From: a virus
Direction: 5' to 3' (one strand)
IMG/VR virus record: IMGVR_UViG_3300025168_000013
Span: 1-45,484 of that record
Length of the DNA: 45,484 nt
Positions 1 through 8,082 of this stretch are shown here, piece by piece. Below the pieces are notes generated by a model. That model was not told where the DNA came from, ran no database searches, and saw only the letters and a program-made list of their open reading frames with translations. The translations under genes were made by a program, and so were the position numbers. Position 1 is the first letter of the stretch. Every line of letters starts with the position of its first letter.

Positions 1-127
1 AGGTGCCACTAGAGCCAATCCCCGGTGAGATAGAGCGTATCATACAAAAGTTCGGTAGTGAGGCCACCCGGCAAGGGGTCCGCAACAACGTGTTGATGGC
101 TCGACACCGACAAGGCCAGCCTTGGAG
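1..127. repeat. Direct terminal repeat, left copy (contig overlap)
   Basis: Bases 1-127 are identical to bases 45358-45484. The repeat lies inside an open reading frame that reads through from the right end into the left end, so the two copies represent the same stretch of a circular or circularly permuted genome. The length of exactly 127 matches a common assembler word size, which argues for an assembly overlap and not a packaged terminal repeat. Confidence 0.95.
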
Positions 128-164
128 TAAGATACAGCAAACCTTGGAAAACAGCCTTGATTAG
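1..164 (+). CDS. 3' part of the join-spanning gene (hypothetical, HTH-like C-terminus)
   Basis: This is the C-terminal part of a protein that starts at 45210 (GTG) or 45333 (ATG) at the other end of the window. Here the frame enters at base 3 and stops with TAG at 162-164. Joined, the long form is 103 residues. Its end is basic and helical (a segment with RHRQGQPWSKIQQTLENSLD), reminiscent of a small helix-turn-helix, but I do not recognise the family. The last 8 bases overlap the TTG start of the LuxR-type gene, so the two are probably translationally coupled. Confidence 0.75.
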   Translation, partial: VPLEPIPGEIERIIQKFGSEATRQGVRNNVLMARHRQGQPWSKIQQTLENSLD

Positions 165-384
165 ACTTTCACCAAGAGAGCGACAAGTTGTTGTGCTTCT
201 TGGAGGCGAGGGTTTGACATACAGACAGGTGGGAAACAGGCTAGGCATTTCGTCTCGAACAGTCGAGACCTATGCTCGACGCGTCTTGCACAGATATCCT
301 AATAGCAAAAAGCCACAAGCAGCCATCACTGAGATCTACTATACCTTTGTAAGTGTACCCACTGACAGTGGAACCTCTGACTGA
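157..384 (+). CDS. Small LuxR/GerE-type helix-turn-helix protein
   Basis: The 75-residue product is almost entirely a LuxR-type C-terminal DNA-binding domain. It opens with LSPRERQVVVLL, followed by GLTYRQVGNRLGISSRTVETY, which is the scaffold, turn and recognition helix of this family. No receiver or ligand domain is present. The start is TTG at 157, because a later start would cut the first helix; it overlaps the upstream stop by 8 bases. It lies between terminase and portal genes, an unusual place for a regulator. It may regulate late transcription or bind packaging-site DNA. The fold is fairly clear, but the role is inferred. A sigma-region-4-like protein is the main alternative. Confidence 0.75.
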   Translation: MIRLSPRERQVVVLLGGEGLTYRQVGNRLGISSRTVETYARRVLHRYPNSKKPQAAITEIYYTFVSVPTDSGTSD

Positions 385-417
385 CCTGGGCGAGTATGAA
401 GTGTTATTTTCTTAACT

Positions 418-2688
418 ATGGCATCCATACTAAATACCACAGTTACGTCCAGCGGGCATCATGGTGGCGAGGGTTTTCCTTCGCAAACAGAGAATCAGAT
501 GGATGGATCGCAAGAAGATCCTAAGTCTTTAGCCAGGGATGTCGCTGATTTTCACCGGAAAGGACTTGATCGTCGAAGGTTTCACGACCTGACAGCCGAA
601 AAGTACATGATCCACATAGATGGAGAAGGCGATAACCAGTGGGCTGACCTCTACAATGGTGAGAGGATACAGATCCCTCACAACTTGTCTGGAGTGCCGA
701 GAGCACAGAACAATCTATTGCGTCCAATTGTGGACAACATGGTGGCTTACCACTCAACGATGCCTTTCAGGTTTGTTGTAGAGACAAGACCAGACCGCCA
801 GTCCAGAGAGTCCGGAGCTATCGACCAAGCATTTGCCAACTACATTGCTCATCAGCAGGATCTAAATGCATTATTCACCGAAGCACTGTACATGGCTGCT
901 GCCTATGGGCACTGTCCTATACATGCATTCTGGAGAGATGACGTACACTATGATGCATACCAGCCAGTACACGCTGAGGGTATGCAAGGACCAATGCGTG
1001 GAACGATTGATTGTTTTGTAGGGGATCCGTTCGATACAGTATATGCAACCGGCAGTACTAGAGGATCAGTGGAAAGAATGTCTTATGGTCGAGTGGTAGG
1101 GGCCGAGGGTGTACGACAAGCATTTCCAGATATACCTAATATAGAAGGTTCAACGAAGCTAAATTCCAGTAGTCGGTTTCAGCGCACAGTTCGTAAGTGG
1201 ATGCAAGCCGGGAACTCAATACATGGCACAGCAGCCCAGATGAGTGGACTAGATGGCGAAGAGCTAATCGCACTTGTCTATAGAGAGATAGCTCCGGGTG
1301 TCGATCTACGATATCCATATGGACGCTTGACGATCGTAGCATTGAATGGTAGTGCATCTACAGACCCAGCAGACGCCTCTGGTAGAGGTTCATCTTCAGG
1401 GTTTGGTAATGCCATCACGCTACATGATGGCCCACTGCCTGGTGGAACATTCAGCGCTGTGCAAGTCTATGGTAGCAATCGGTTTGATGATGTACTCGGA
1501 AAGCCATTTGTCGCAGACCTTGATGAAGACCAAGTACAGCTAAACCAGCTAGAAACACTGGTCAACGAGTTTGTCAGAAGAAGCGTTAGGGCTCCACTGG
1601 TCACTGCCGGAGTGATTGGTGATGACTCAGCAGCTTACATGGATGACGGAGAGATTGAGATAGATCCGAACTCTAGTTTTTTACCTCAATACTTAGAGCT
1701 ACCCTATAGGCACATACCATTGCTAGAGAACAAGATATCTCGGCTAGAGACAGGTTTGTTCCGCAAAGGCGGCTGGCAAGCTGCATCTAGGGGAGAATCC
1801 AGATCAGGAGATGCCGCCGCTAAGGTGGTTGCACTGGCTAGGGCAGACGATACGATTCACGGCCCAACCAACATGCAATTCCGCAGGAGTGCCGAGCAGT
1901 TCATGGGCATCTGCTGGCGTTTAATGAAGCAATATGGCGATGTGCCGTGGCTTGTGGACGTAGCCGGTGACGAGATAGCTCATCTCATTAAGCCATATAT
2001 AGATCGCAATCAGTTGAGTGAGCAACCACCAATGTATCGACTGACATCAGGCTTTGGAGCGACAACCGAGGCTAAGGCGCAACAGCTAATGAACTTGTGG
2101 CAAATGTTCGATCCTCTGACCGGAGAGAGGGCAATATCGACAAGACAGTTCAAGAAGCAGTATCCAGACAGAAGTCTGTGGCCGGATGAGCTAGACCCTC
2201 AAGAGATGAGAGAGCGTCGAGCTAAGGTGGTGAATCAAGGCATTAGAAATGTCGTGAAAGATTTCAGGACACAGTATCAACTGGATGAGACTCAGGTAGA
2301 TGGGCTACAAAACCCAATGGTGGAGCAAGCTGCCCAGCAGATATGGCCACTAGTAGATCAACAGTATCCAATAATGATGGATGATGATACTGATGCACAC
2401 CTCGAAGCACTATCGACAATGACACAGGATGAGAGTGAAGATGCGATAGTACGCAGAGTGGCGATGCTACGCCAAGACCAGTTCTTCCAATGGTTGAGTC
2501 GCAAGCAGTTGGCTTCCAATGCTCAAGGCGAAATGGCACAAGCTGGACCATCACCAAAGCCTGGACGCCAAGGTGGAGGCAATAGCCAAGCTGCTGGGCC
2601 AGGGGGAACAACCAGTTCACAAGCAATGACTGTTCCAAAAAGTGAAGTACAGAAGTTAACTAATGCTGCTCGAACAGGGTCAGCCTAA
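418..2688 (+). CDS. Portal protein (P22-size, short-tailed phage type)
   Basis: This 756-residue protein would form the dodecameric portal at one capsid vertex, through which DNA is packaged and ejected. Length, position downstream of terminase and upstream of scaffold and capsid, and the N-terminal pattern (NNLLRPIVDNMVAYHSTMPF near residue 100, followed by a helical block with AYGHCPIHAFW near 160) fit the large portals of podoviruses. The last 60 or so residues are Gly, Ser, Gln and Pro rich and probably disordered. The start at 418 follows a 33-base gap without a strong Shine-Dalgarno, so a downstream in-frame ATG (499) is possible. The overall call is confident; the start is less so. Confidence 0.85.
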   Translation: MASILNTTVTSSGHHGGEGFPSQTENQMDGSQEDPKSLARDVADFHRKGLDRRRFHDLTAEKYMIHIDGEGDNQWADLYNGERIQIPHNLSGVPRAQNNLLRPIVDNMVAYHSTMPFRFVVETRPDRQSRESGAIDQAFANYIAHQQDLNALFTEALYMAAAYGHCPIHAFWRDDVHYDAYQPVHAEGMQGPMRGTIDCFVGDPFDTVYATGSTRGSVERMSYGRVVGAEGVRQAFPDIPNIEGSTKLNSSSRFQRTVRKWMQAGNSIHGTAAQMSGLDGEELIALVYREIAPGVDLRYPYGRLTIVALNGSASTDPADASGRGSSSGFGNAITLHDGPLPGGTFSAVQVYGSNRFDDVLGKPFVADLDEDQVQLNQLETLVNEFVRRSVRAPLVTAGVIGDDSAAYMDDGEIEIDPNSSFLPQYLELPYRHIPLLENKISRLETGLFRKGGWQAASRGESRSGDAAAKVVALARADDTIHGPTNMQFRRSAEQFMGICWRLMKQYGDVPWLVDVAGDEIAHLIKPYIDRNQLSEQPPMYRLTSGFGATTEAKAQQLMNLWQMFDPLTGERAISTRQFKKQYPDRSLWPDELDPQEMRERRAKVVNQGIRNVVKDFRTQYQLDETQVDGLQNPMVEQAAQQIWPLVDQQYPIMMDDDTDAHLEALSTMTQDESEDAIVRRVAMLRQDQFFQWLSRKQLASNAQGEMAQAGPSPKPGRQGGGNSQAAGPGGTTSSQAMTVPKSEVQKLTNAARTGSA

Positions 2689-2703
2689 CATGAGGACAAT
2701 ATT

Positions 2704-3951
2704 ATGAGTGACACCGCCGCCATAACGGCCCCGGAAGTCTCTACAGGGACAGAACCAGTAAAAGAAACGTCACAAACTGTTAGTGATATCAAAATGGGTG
2801 CTCGCCATCGTCTGGCAGAAAAGTTCAACCAACGAGTGGCGCAAGCTAATGAAAAGTCCGACACAACTACAGCAACTGACCGGCTACGGCAACCGAGTGG
2901 GACGCCCGAAGGTGGTCAGTTTATGAAAACAACAAATGAGGCTATGACGCAGCCAGAAAACCCTGTGACAGAGCCAACACAAGCCCTCAGTAATGCTACG
3001 ACAGCGCTTTCGTCAGCAGAAGCTGGGGCCACAAATACCGAACAGGCCACTACCCCTGTAGGTACTGTGACAGTTCCTCTCGCAGACGATCATCCTCTGC
3101 GACAAAGAGGGCGCAAGGCATTCGAGGTAAGCAAAGAGGACGAAAGAGATCTCAGAGCTTTATTGAATAGCCACACCCGTAGGAGTGAATTAGATCAAGT
3201 CAGAGTCCAGAATGAACAATTAAACACGCAGCTTATCGAGTCCCGTGCTAATGGTGATTACTGGCAAGAAAGAGCCAACAGTGGTGGCACATTAACCGCT
3301 GAACAGCTTCAGACTTATACTGATTTGAAAAACACCTACGGAGAGGCCGATGCGGATAACTATCGCAACGGCATTATAGCTAACGCTGAAGCAGAAGGGC
3401 TGAGTGAAAGAGTAGAACAAGCTAGGAACGAACATGTGGGTACGATAGCCGCAGAGAAAGCACAAAACTTCGCCATGGATGCGATCAACGATGCTCTGCA
3501 AGGCAATCCAAGCGCAAAGGTTCCGCCCCAGTACCCTGGATGGACAGAAGGTCATGTCAGACAAGCTTTGTCGGGTTATGGCTCTATTTGTCAAGCTAGG
3601 GGTGAAACTCCAACACCAGCAGGGTGGTACAGGTATGCTAACGCAGTGTATCAATCCACCCCGGAAATTCAGAATCGACTTTCCGAACAACGCAATGCGG
3701 AACAAGCTAGAATAGCCGAGGAAGCAAGAACCAAGGCTCAAGAGGAAGCGCGGACAGCAGAGGAGGAGAAGCTCCAAGACGCTGCCACTCGTCATAGTAC
3801 GAGACCCAGGGGGATTCCCTCAACAATTTCAGCCGGAGTCAGAGATACTGGCTCGATGGATGAAAATCAGGAGTTGAGAATGAAGAGTCCGGGTCAACAG
3901 AGGAGAGCAAGGAGGTCACGCGTCAGGTCGTGGGGCCAACAAGCTCAATAA
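2704..3951 (+). CDS. Putative scaffolding protein
   Basis: The 415-residue product sits between portal and major capsid protein, where head scaffolds are encoded. Composition fits: a low-complexity Thr/Ala/Glu-rich N-terminal third, a central helical part (RSELDQVRVQNEQLNTQLIE near residue 160-180), a strongly charged coiled-coil stretch around residues 325-360 rich in Glu, Ala, Gln and Arg, and a short basic C-terminus (RRARRSRVRSW) like the basic capsid-binding tail of P22-type scaffolds. No protease motif was seen. The Shine-Dalgarno is GAGGA at about 2693-2697, 7-8 bases upstream of ATG 2704. The function is inferred mainly from position and composition. Confidence 0.72.
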   Translation: MSDTAAITAPEVSTGTEPVKETSQTVSDIKMGARHRLAEKFNQRVAQANEKSDTTTATDRLRQPSGTPEGGQFMKTTNEAMTQPENPVTEPTQALSNATTALSSAEAGATNTEQATTPVGTVTVPLADDHPLRQRGRKAFEVSKEDERDLRALLNSHTRRSELDQVRVQNEQLNTQLIESRANGDYWQERANSGGTLTAEQLQTYTDLKNTYGEADADNYRNGIIANAEAEGLSERVEQARNEHVGTIAAEKAQNFAMDAINDALQGNPSAKVPPQYPGWTEGHVRQALSGYGSICQARGETPTPAGWYRYANAVYQSTPEIQNRLSEQRNAEQARIAEEARTKAQEEARTAEEEKLQDAATRHSTRPRGIPSTISAGVRDTGSMDENQELRMKSPGQQRRARRSRVRSWGQQAQ

Positions 3952-3970
3952 CTAAAAGGAAGTTTGACTT

Positions 3971-5296
3971 ATGGCATTAGGATCACAGGTCTCAGGACTT
4001 GAGGCCATCACCGATCTTACAGGATTGGTGCATGAGATTTATGCTGGCGAAGTCAAGCCAAATGTATCTTCGTGGTCACCCACCAGTCAGTTGTTTCAAG
4101 AAGCAGGGGCTGGAGACTATAGGCTAGATGGAGAGAAGCTCGTCTTCTCGGTAGATCTAACTTATGCGGGTGGCGCACAAGGATCTGACGGTAATTTGCC
4201 CGACCACCAGTATGTTGATGCGGTGGAAGGACAGGCAACGCCAGCAAGGCTCTATGTGCGTAGAGCTATTGATAACTTTATCGAGAAACGTGCGAGTAGC
4301 GGTCCAGGCGCTTTCGGAGATCTCCTCGGTCGGATGTTTGACCAGATGTGGGATGCTTTCGGAAGAGCACAGATTCGCCACGCTGTAGGAACCTCCACAG
4401 GAACACTGTGTAAGGTTTCTTCACGCTCAAGCTCGACAGTGTTTGTTGCCAAAGATGGCTATGGACACGCTAGCACACCCCCATTGATGCACGTTGAGCC
4501 AGGTATGATTCTGGCTTGGGTGGATGTCAATGATAGTAACAACATTGCCGGAGCCGGTACTGTAGCTAGTGTAAACTACAGTACTAACACGGTAACCGTC
4601 ACGACTGCGGGTACTTGGGAGCCTGGAAATAACTTGGCTGCTAATGACCTGATCGTCATGGCAACTACACCGAATATTGCAACTGACTACTTTACGTCAG
4701 AGTACACGAATGCACCTAATGGTCTAATGGATATTGTAGACCCTGATGCAGGAAGTACTACGGTGTTTAACATTTCTCAATCAACGTACCCACGCTGGAA
4801 GCCTTACAGAAAAGCTTCGTCTAGCTTCGATCACATCGAGGTGACAGAGCATTTCCGCAAGCTACGGGCGAAGTCTACTTCACCGGTTGGTCCAGGGACA
4901 CACGTTTGTGTGGCACAGGGTGCTGTGATTGCAGAGCTAGCTAGAACTCTGGTTGGGTTCCAGCAGCAAACACAATTGGGACGCACATTTGAAGGCGGTT
5001 ACCAAGCCGTCCGGATAGCTAATATGGACTTCATTGAAGACGATTGGCAGATCCATGATGTGCTTTATACGCTATCTGTCGAAGATCTATTTACAGTTGA
5101 TCTCGATGGAGACGCAGACTACTTCTCTGAAGATGGAAGCCAGTTCTCAAGATTGGCCGACTTCGACGGTAAAGAATGGTTTGTGAAGTCGTATAAAAAC
5201 TCATTCAGCGACAGACGTAATCGTCACGCTGCTTTGACAGGTATTAGTCTTGCTAACGTAACGGCGGCTGACTTCAGCCCAACGCCTGACTATTAA
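3971..5296 (+). CDS. Major capsid protein (HK97-fold expected)
   Basis: This 441-residue protein directly follows the scaffold and is the best candidate for the major head subunit. The N-terminus is compact, with no obvious prohead-protease delta domain. The body mixes helices (GAFGDLLGRMFDQMWDAFGR near 115-135) with a beta-rich insert at roughly residues 150-240 (ANDLIVMATTP), and the C-terminus is compact. An AAGGAAG Shine-Dalgarno about 8 bases upstream of ATG 3971 predicts strong translation. A structured 164-base non-coding region follows. The family is assigned from context and size, since single motifs do not define it. Confidence 0.83.
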   Translation: MALGSQVSGLEAITDLTGLVHEIYAGEVKPNVSSWSPTSQLFQEAGAGDYRLDGEKLVFSVDLTYAGGAQGSDGNLPDHQYVDAVEGQATPARLYVRRAIDNFIEKRASSGPGAFGDLLGRMFDQMWDAFGRAQIRHAVGTSTGTLCKVSSRSSSTVFVAKDGYGHASTPPLMHVEPGMILAWVDVNDSNNIAGAGTVASVNYSTNTVTVTTAGTWEPGNNLAANDLIVMATTPNIATDYFTSEYTNAPNGLMDIVDPDAGSTTVFNISQSTYPRWKPYRKASSSFDHIEVTEHFRKLRAKSTSPVGPGTHVCVAQGAVIAELARTLVGFQQQTQLGRTFEGGYQAVRIANMDFIEDDWQIHDVLYTLSVEDLFTVDLDGDADYFSEDGSQFSRLADFDGKEWFVKSYKNSFSDRRNRHAALTGISLANVTAADFSPTPDY

Positions 5297-5460
5297 TAGT
5301 TAGGGACTAGTATATGATTGAGATGCGGGAGTCTCGGCCTCCAAACGAGGCTTCCGTGTTTCAGTCAGCAGTAAAATGAGTGAAAAAAGTTTGGACACCG
5401 TGTCCAGAACTTCTCACTGCTTTAGACTGCCCCTGAAGGCGGGGGTGAGAGGATATAAGA
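5297..5460 (+). promoter_or_regulatory. Structured intergenic region after the capsid gene
   Basis: This gap contains three potential RNA stems. GCCTC (5337-5341) pairs with GAGGC (5347-5351). A long imperfect hairpin spans 5368-5430: GCAG 5368-5371 with CTGC 5427-5430, TAAA 5372-5375 with TTTA 5421-5424, AGTGA 5379-5383 with TCACT 5414-5418, AAGTT with AACTT, and GGACA 5393-5397 with TGTCC 5401-5405, loop CCG. CCCC 5430-5433 can pair with GGGG 5441-5444, just before the GAGAGG ribosome site of the next gene. There is no T-run, so it is not a classical terminator. It may attenuate, process or stabilise the mRNA so that capsid is made in excess. Confidence 0.6.
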
Positions 5461-6024
5461 ATGGCAACGATTAAGATGCAAGGAGCACTGTATGACACAG
5501 TGCGGAAACTTGCGAATCAGGTTAATGACCTGAGCACCGCATTAAAGACACGGTGTGTGACGCCACCTAACTTTGAGATCAGAAGCAACTTCGACATTCA
5601 GAATGGAGATGCCTTTGAAATTGAAGCGGGTGGCATTCAGAAAACAGTAGCAACAGATCAAGCATTTGATACTGGCACTGCTACTGTGATAGCAACCAAC
5701 GCCTACTGGGCGTGTGGACTCCTTTCGATAAACATTGATGGGACAACTGCCTATGTGAACTGGGGTGCCGAGGCTTCTACCGAGGCTTTAGCTAAGGCTA
5801 ATCTGGCTAGCGTAACTGCTACCGGAACTGTTACCTGTGGCTACGTCGCAGTGCAAGCAGCTTCAGGGCAAGACTGGGTTGCAGGAACAGACGCACTACA
5901 AGGTGGGTCTGGTGGTCAGGTCTCACAGGACACCAACTACTATAGCGATCAGTATGTTGGAGCGGCTGGTAAGGCTCTGTTGGCCGACAACCAGTTGTCG
6001 TTCAGTGCGGTGGGAACACCATAA
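5461..6024 (+). CDS. Putative head decoration / minor virion protein
   Basis: The 187-residue product begins with a short helix (MQGALYDTVRKLANQVNDLS) and continues as a Gly, Ala, Thr-rich beta-strand protein (NIDGTTAYVNWGAEASTEAL near 100-120; TATGTVTCGYVAVQAASG near 125-145). This composition and its position right after the capsid gene are typical of head decoration or head-fibre proteins. I do not recognise a defined family. It has its own GAGAGG Shine-Dalgarno 8-9 bases before ATG 5461, at the end of the structured intergenic region. Confidence 0.5.
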   Translation: MATIKMQGALYDTVRKLANQVNDLSTALKTRCVTPPNFEIRSNFDIQNGDAFEIEAGGIQKTVATDQAFDTGTATVIATNAYWACGLLSINIDGTTAYVNWGAEASTEALAKANLASVTATGTVTCGYVAVQAASGQDWVAGTDALQGGSGGQVSQDTNYYSDQYVGAAGKALLADNQLSFSAVGTP

Positions 6025-6026
6025 GC

Positions 6027-6566
6027 ATGGGTGTAATAGCAACGATGGGTGGAGCACGACAAGGCCGTCGTGCTCCCCTGGAGTTCCAAGATGCAGTTGA
6101 ATTGCATTTCAGAAAGAGTGGCAGACATGCAACTGTTGTTTGGATCCCAGAGCCGGTATGTCAGTGGCAAGTAAGAATCACATGTCGGCCTGATGATCCA
6201 CAACTGAAAGCATTTAGAGATGGCACAATAGATGAGGAACCTGTCGAGACCGTGGAGATTACCCACTTTGACGAGGAGGCTGGCCTATACGTTGGCTATG
6301 AACTCGATGAACTGGGAGTCAGCGGATTAGTTGAAATGCTCGAAAAAGGAGATATGTGGAGTGGCCAAGGTCGCTTTAGCAGCATACAGGAAGCGTTGAC
6401 CTGGCAAGTAGAGACACAACGCACTGAAAAGAATCGTCTCAAGCAAGCAATGAGAGATGAGGCGTTAGCAGTAGGCCGAGATGTTCAGAAACGAGTTCTG
6501 AATGAACCGGTGTTACCGGTAGGCATCAGTTTTAACGAGTCCTCCCCTGAAAAGGGGCCGACATAG
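6027..6566 (+). CDS. Hypothetical protein in head-completion cluster
   Basis: A 179-residue protein of unrecognised family. The first 20 residues are basic; the middle is acidic and beta-like (VETVEITHFDEEAGLYVGYE near 75-95); the C-terminal half is helical and charged (ETQRTEKNRLKQAMRDEALA near 130-150). It follows the preceding gene by two bases, so translation is probably coupled; ATG 6045 is an alternative start. Location in the capsid-to-tail interval suggests a virion or assembly role. This is inference from position only. Confidence 0.6.
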   Translation: MGVIATMGGARQGRRAPLEFQDAVELHFRKSGRHATVVWIPEPVCQWQVRITCRPDDPQLKAFRDGTIDEEPVETVEITHFDEEAGLYVGYELDELGVSGLVEMLEKGDMWSGQGRFSSIQEALTWQVETQRTEKNRLKQAMRDEALAVGRDVQKRVLNEPVLPVGISFNESSPEKGPT

Positions 6567-6577
6567 GAGAATGAGGC

Positions 6578-7060
6578 ATGAGACAGAGACTAAATAGCAT
6601 CAGTGGATTAACGCCACGCACAACTTTGGCTGGTGACGAGAAGATTGTGGACACGCATGTGGATGGACGCCCGATTATAGAGCGTACTTACACAAAAGAA
6701 GTACGGGAGCCAGTGTTGGATGCAAAAGGTGAGCAAGTATGGAAGATGAATCAACTTGGTGTCAAGACAGTACCCGTGTTCCAGCTACGATCAGAGCCAG
6801 TCACCGAGACTTACGTTTATGATGAACTCAAAACTGGGCATAATCGAAAGAATCATCATTTCCGTGAAGATCCGGTTACAGCAGCGAAGGCAGCGAAAAG
6901 AGACCGAGTCAGTAAGCTCAGGGATGAGTTCTTTGAGGCGGCAGAAGACCGTGGATTGAACGCAGACCAGATCGCTGACTTTATATCAGATGGAAGAGGG
7001 CAATATACGAAGGTAAAACCGAAGAAAAAGACCACTTCAAAGGCTAGGGCAACAGTTTAA
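6578..7060 (+). CDS. Hypothetical charged protein
   Basis: This 160-residue product has a high Lys/Arg content and a very basic C-terminal tail (KVKPKKKTTSKARATV). The N-terminal half looks beta-rich and the second half helical (RDRVSKLRDEFFEAAEDRGL near 110-130). No family is recognised. A GAGG Shine-Dalgarno lies just before the ATG. Its stop overlaps the start of the next gene by one base (TAATG), so it belongs to the same head-completion operon. The basic tail suggests nucleic-acid contact. Confidence 0.6.
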   Translation: MRQRLNSISGLTPRTTLAGDEKIVDTHVDGRPIIERTYTKEVREPVLDAKGEQVWKMNQLGVKTVPVFQLRSEPVTETYVYDELKTGHNRKNHHFREDPVTAAKAAKRDRVSKLRDEFFEAAEDRGLNADQIADFISDGRGQYTKVKPKKKTTSKARATV

Positions 7061-7758
7061 TGGCCGTACTCACCAATCTAGCAAGCCTACAAAGGGCATT
7101 CTATAGACTGACTGACACAGCATCTGATGATGACAGCCTTATAGAGCATGATTCTACGACCTTAGAAGCTGTGAATCAATTCCTCCAGTACGGAGCAAAC
7201 GATGCTCAGGACTATCTGATGGATTGTGGCTTGTCTGATCGGTGGGTAAAACAACAAGGCCCAATAACGTCATGGAGTGGTAGTGATTCAGCCGATGGTG
7301 GGCGATATGTGAGCTTGTCGAGCGACTTCTTCCGATTATCCGGTGATGACTACACTAGTGCGCTAAGAGAGGCTGATGGCACACGATGGGGGCAGTTAAT
7401 GGACTTTAGAGACCGATTCAGGGTGCGAGGCAACCGTTATTGGCTGCAAAATGAACAATTATGGATTGCCAGGGGTGCTAATCCTCCGACAAGCCTGATT
7501 ATGGACTATCATTTCCGTTTGCCAACACTATCGAGTGGCACAGTGGACTTTCCAACTGAGGATAGGCCATTGATTGTGGCTTATGCAGCAAAAAGAGCCA
7601 TGGAGGACAGTTGGCTTCCGGGTGGCCCAGAAATGGAACAAAAGATCTCTCGGAAGGTTGATACTTGCGAAAAAAGAGCATTTCGTAGGTCAAGACGCAG
7701 TAGGATGCAAAGAAAGCTCAGACCAAAGCCAACTATTGGCACTCACTACTTTACATAG
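7060..7758 (+). CDS. Putative head-tail adaptor (portal ring) protein
   Basis: The 232-residue protein starts with a helical segment (MAVLTNLASLQRAFYRLTDT), has an aromatic, charged middle (DFFRLSGDDYTSALREADG, residues 88-106), a strand-rich part (RVRGNRYWLQNEQLWIARG) and a helical, Arg-rich C-terminus (KRAFRRSRRSRMQRKLRPK). The order fits head-completion or adaptor proteins of the gp4/gp6 type that bind under the portal in short-tailed phages. The position, between capsid-associated genes and the fibre, agrees. The start is fused to the upstream stop (TAATG). The specific family is not confirmed. Confidence 0.5.
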   Translation: MAVLTNLASLQRAFYRLTDTASDDDSLIEHDSTTLEAVNQFLQYGANDAQDYLMDCGLSDRWVKQQGPITSWSGSDSADGGRYVSLSSDFFRLSGDDYTSALREADGTRWGQLMDFRDRFRVRGNRYWLQNEQLWIARGANPPTSLIMDYHFRLPTLSSGTVDFPTEDRPLIVAYAAKRAMEDSWLPGGPEMEQKISRKVDTCEKRAFRRSRRSRMQRKLRPKPTIGTHYFT

Positions 7759-7767
7759 GACAGAATC

Positions 7768-8079
7768 ATGCTGGGAATGAATGCAACACAACACGTTAAG
7801 GTAGTCGCTACCGGAGAGAAGTCTGGCTCCACTTCTGCTGCCCAGTTGCCTGATATCACTGCCAAATGTGTGAATATCAAGGCTGTACGGGGCAATAGTG
7901 GGAACGTCTATATCGGATTCGCAGGAGTTACTGTGGTAGACGGTACTACCGATGTGACAAGCGGATGGGAGCTAGATGCAGCAGAAGAGACTGGATGGAT
8001 CCCCGTAGGAAACCTGAATGAGCTTTATATCATCTGCGACAACGCTGGTGATGACTTGGTTTACATGATTGGACGGTAA
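7768..8079 (+). CDS. Small beta-rich virion protein
   Basis: A 103-residue protein with alternating hydrophobic strands and Gly turns (VNIKAVRGNSGNVYIGFAGV at about 36-55; ELYIICDNAGDDLVYMIGR at the end). Small all-beta proteins of this form occur often beside head and tail genes and may be decoration or head-closure proteins. AGGA about 7 bases upstream supports ATG 7768; ATG 7777 is an alternative. It ends 3 bases before the fibre gene, so it is probably co-translated with it. Confidence 0.5.
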   Translation: MLGMNATQHVKVVATGEKSGSTSAAQLPDITAKCVNIKAVRGNSGNVYIGFAGVTVVDGTTDVTSGWELDAAEETGWIPVGNLNELYIICDNAGDDLVYMIGR

Positions 8080-8082
8080 AAA

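Noticed and set aside
2690-2707. Five-codon ORF overlapping the scaffold start by ATGA
   Set aside because: Its ATG has no good ribosome site, and the AGGA inside it serves the scaffold gene; likely chance.
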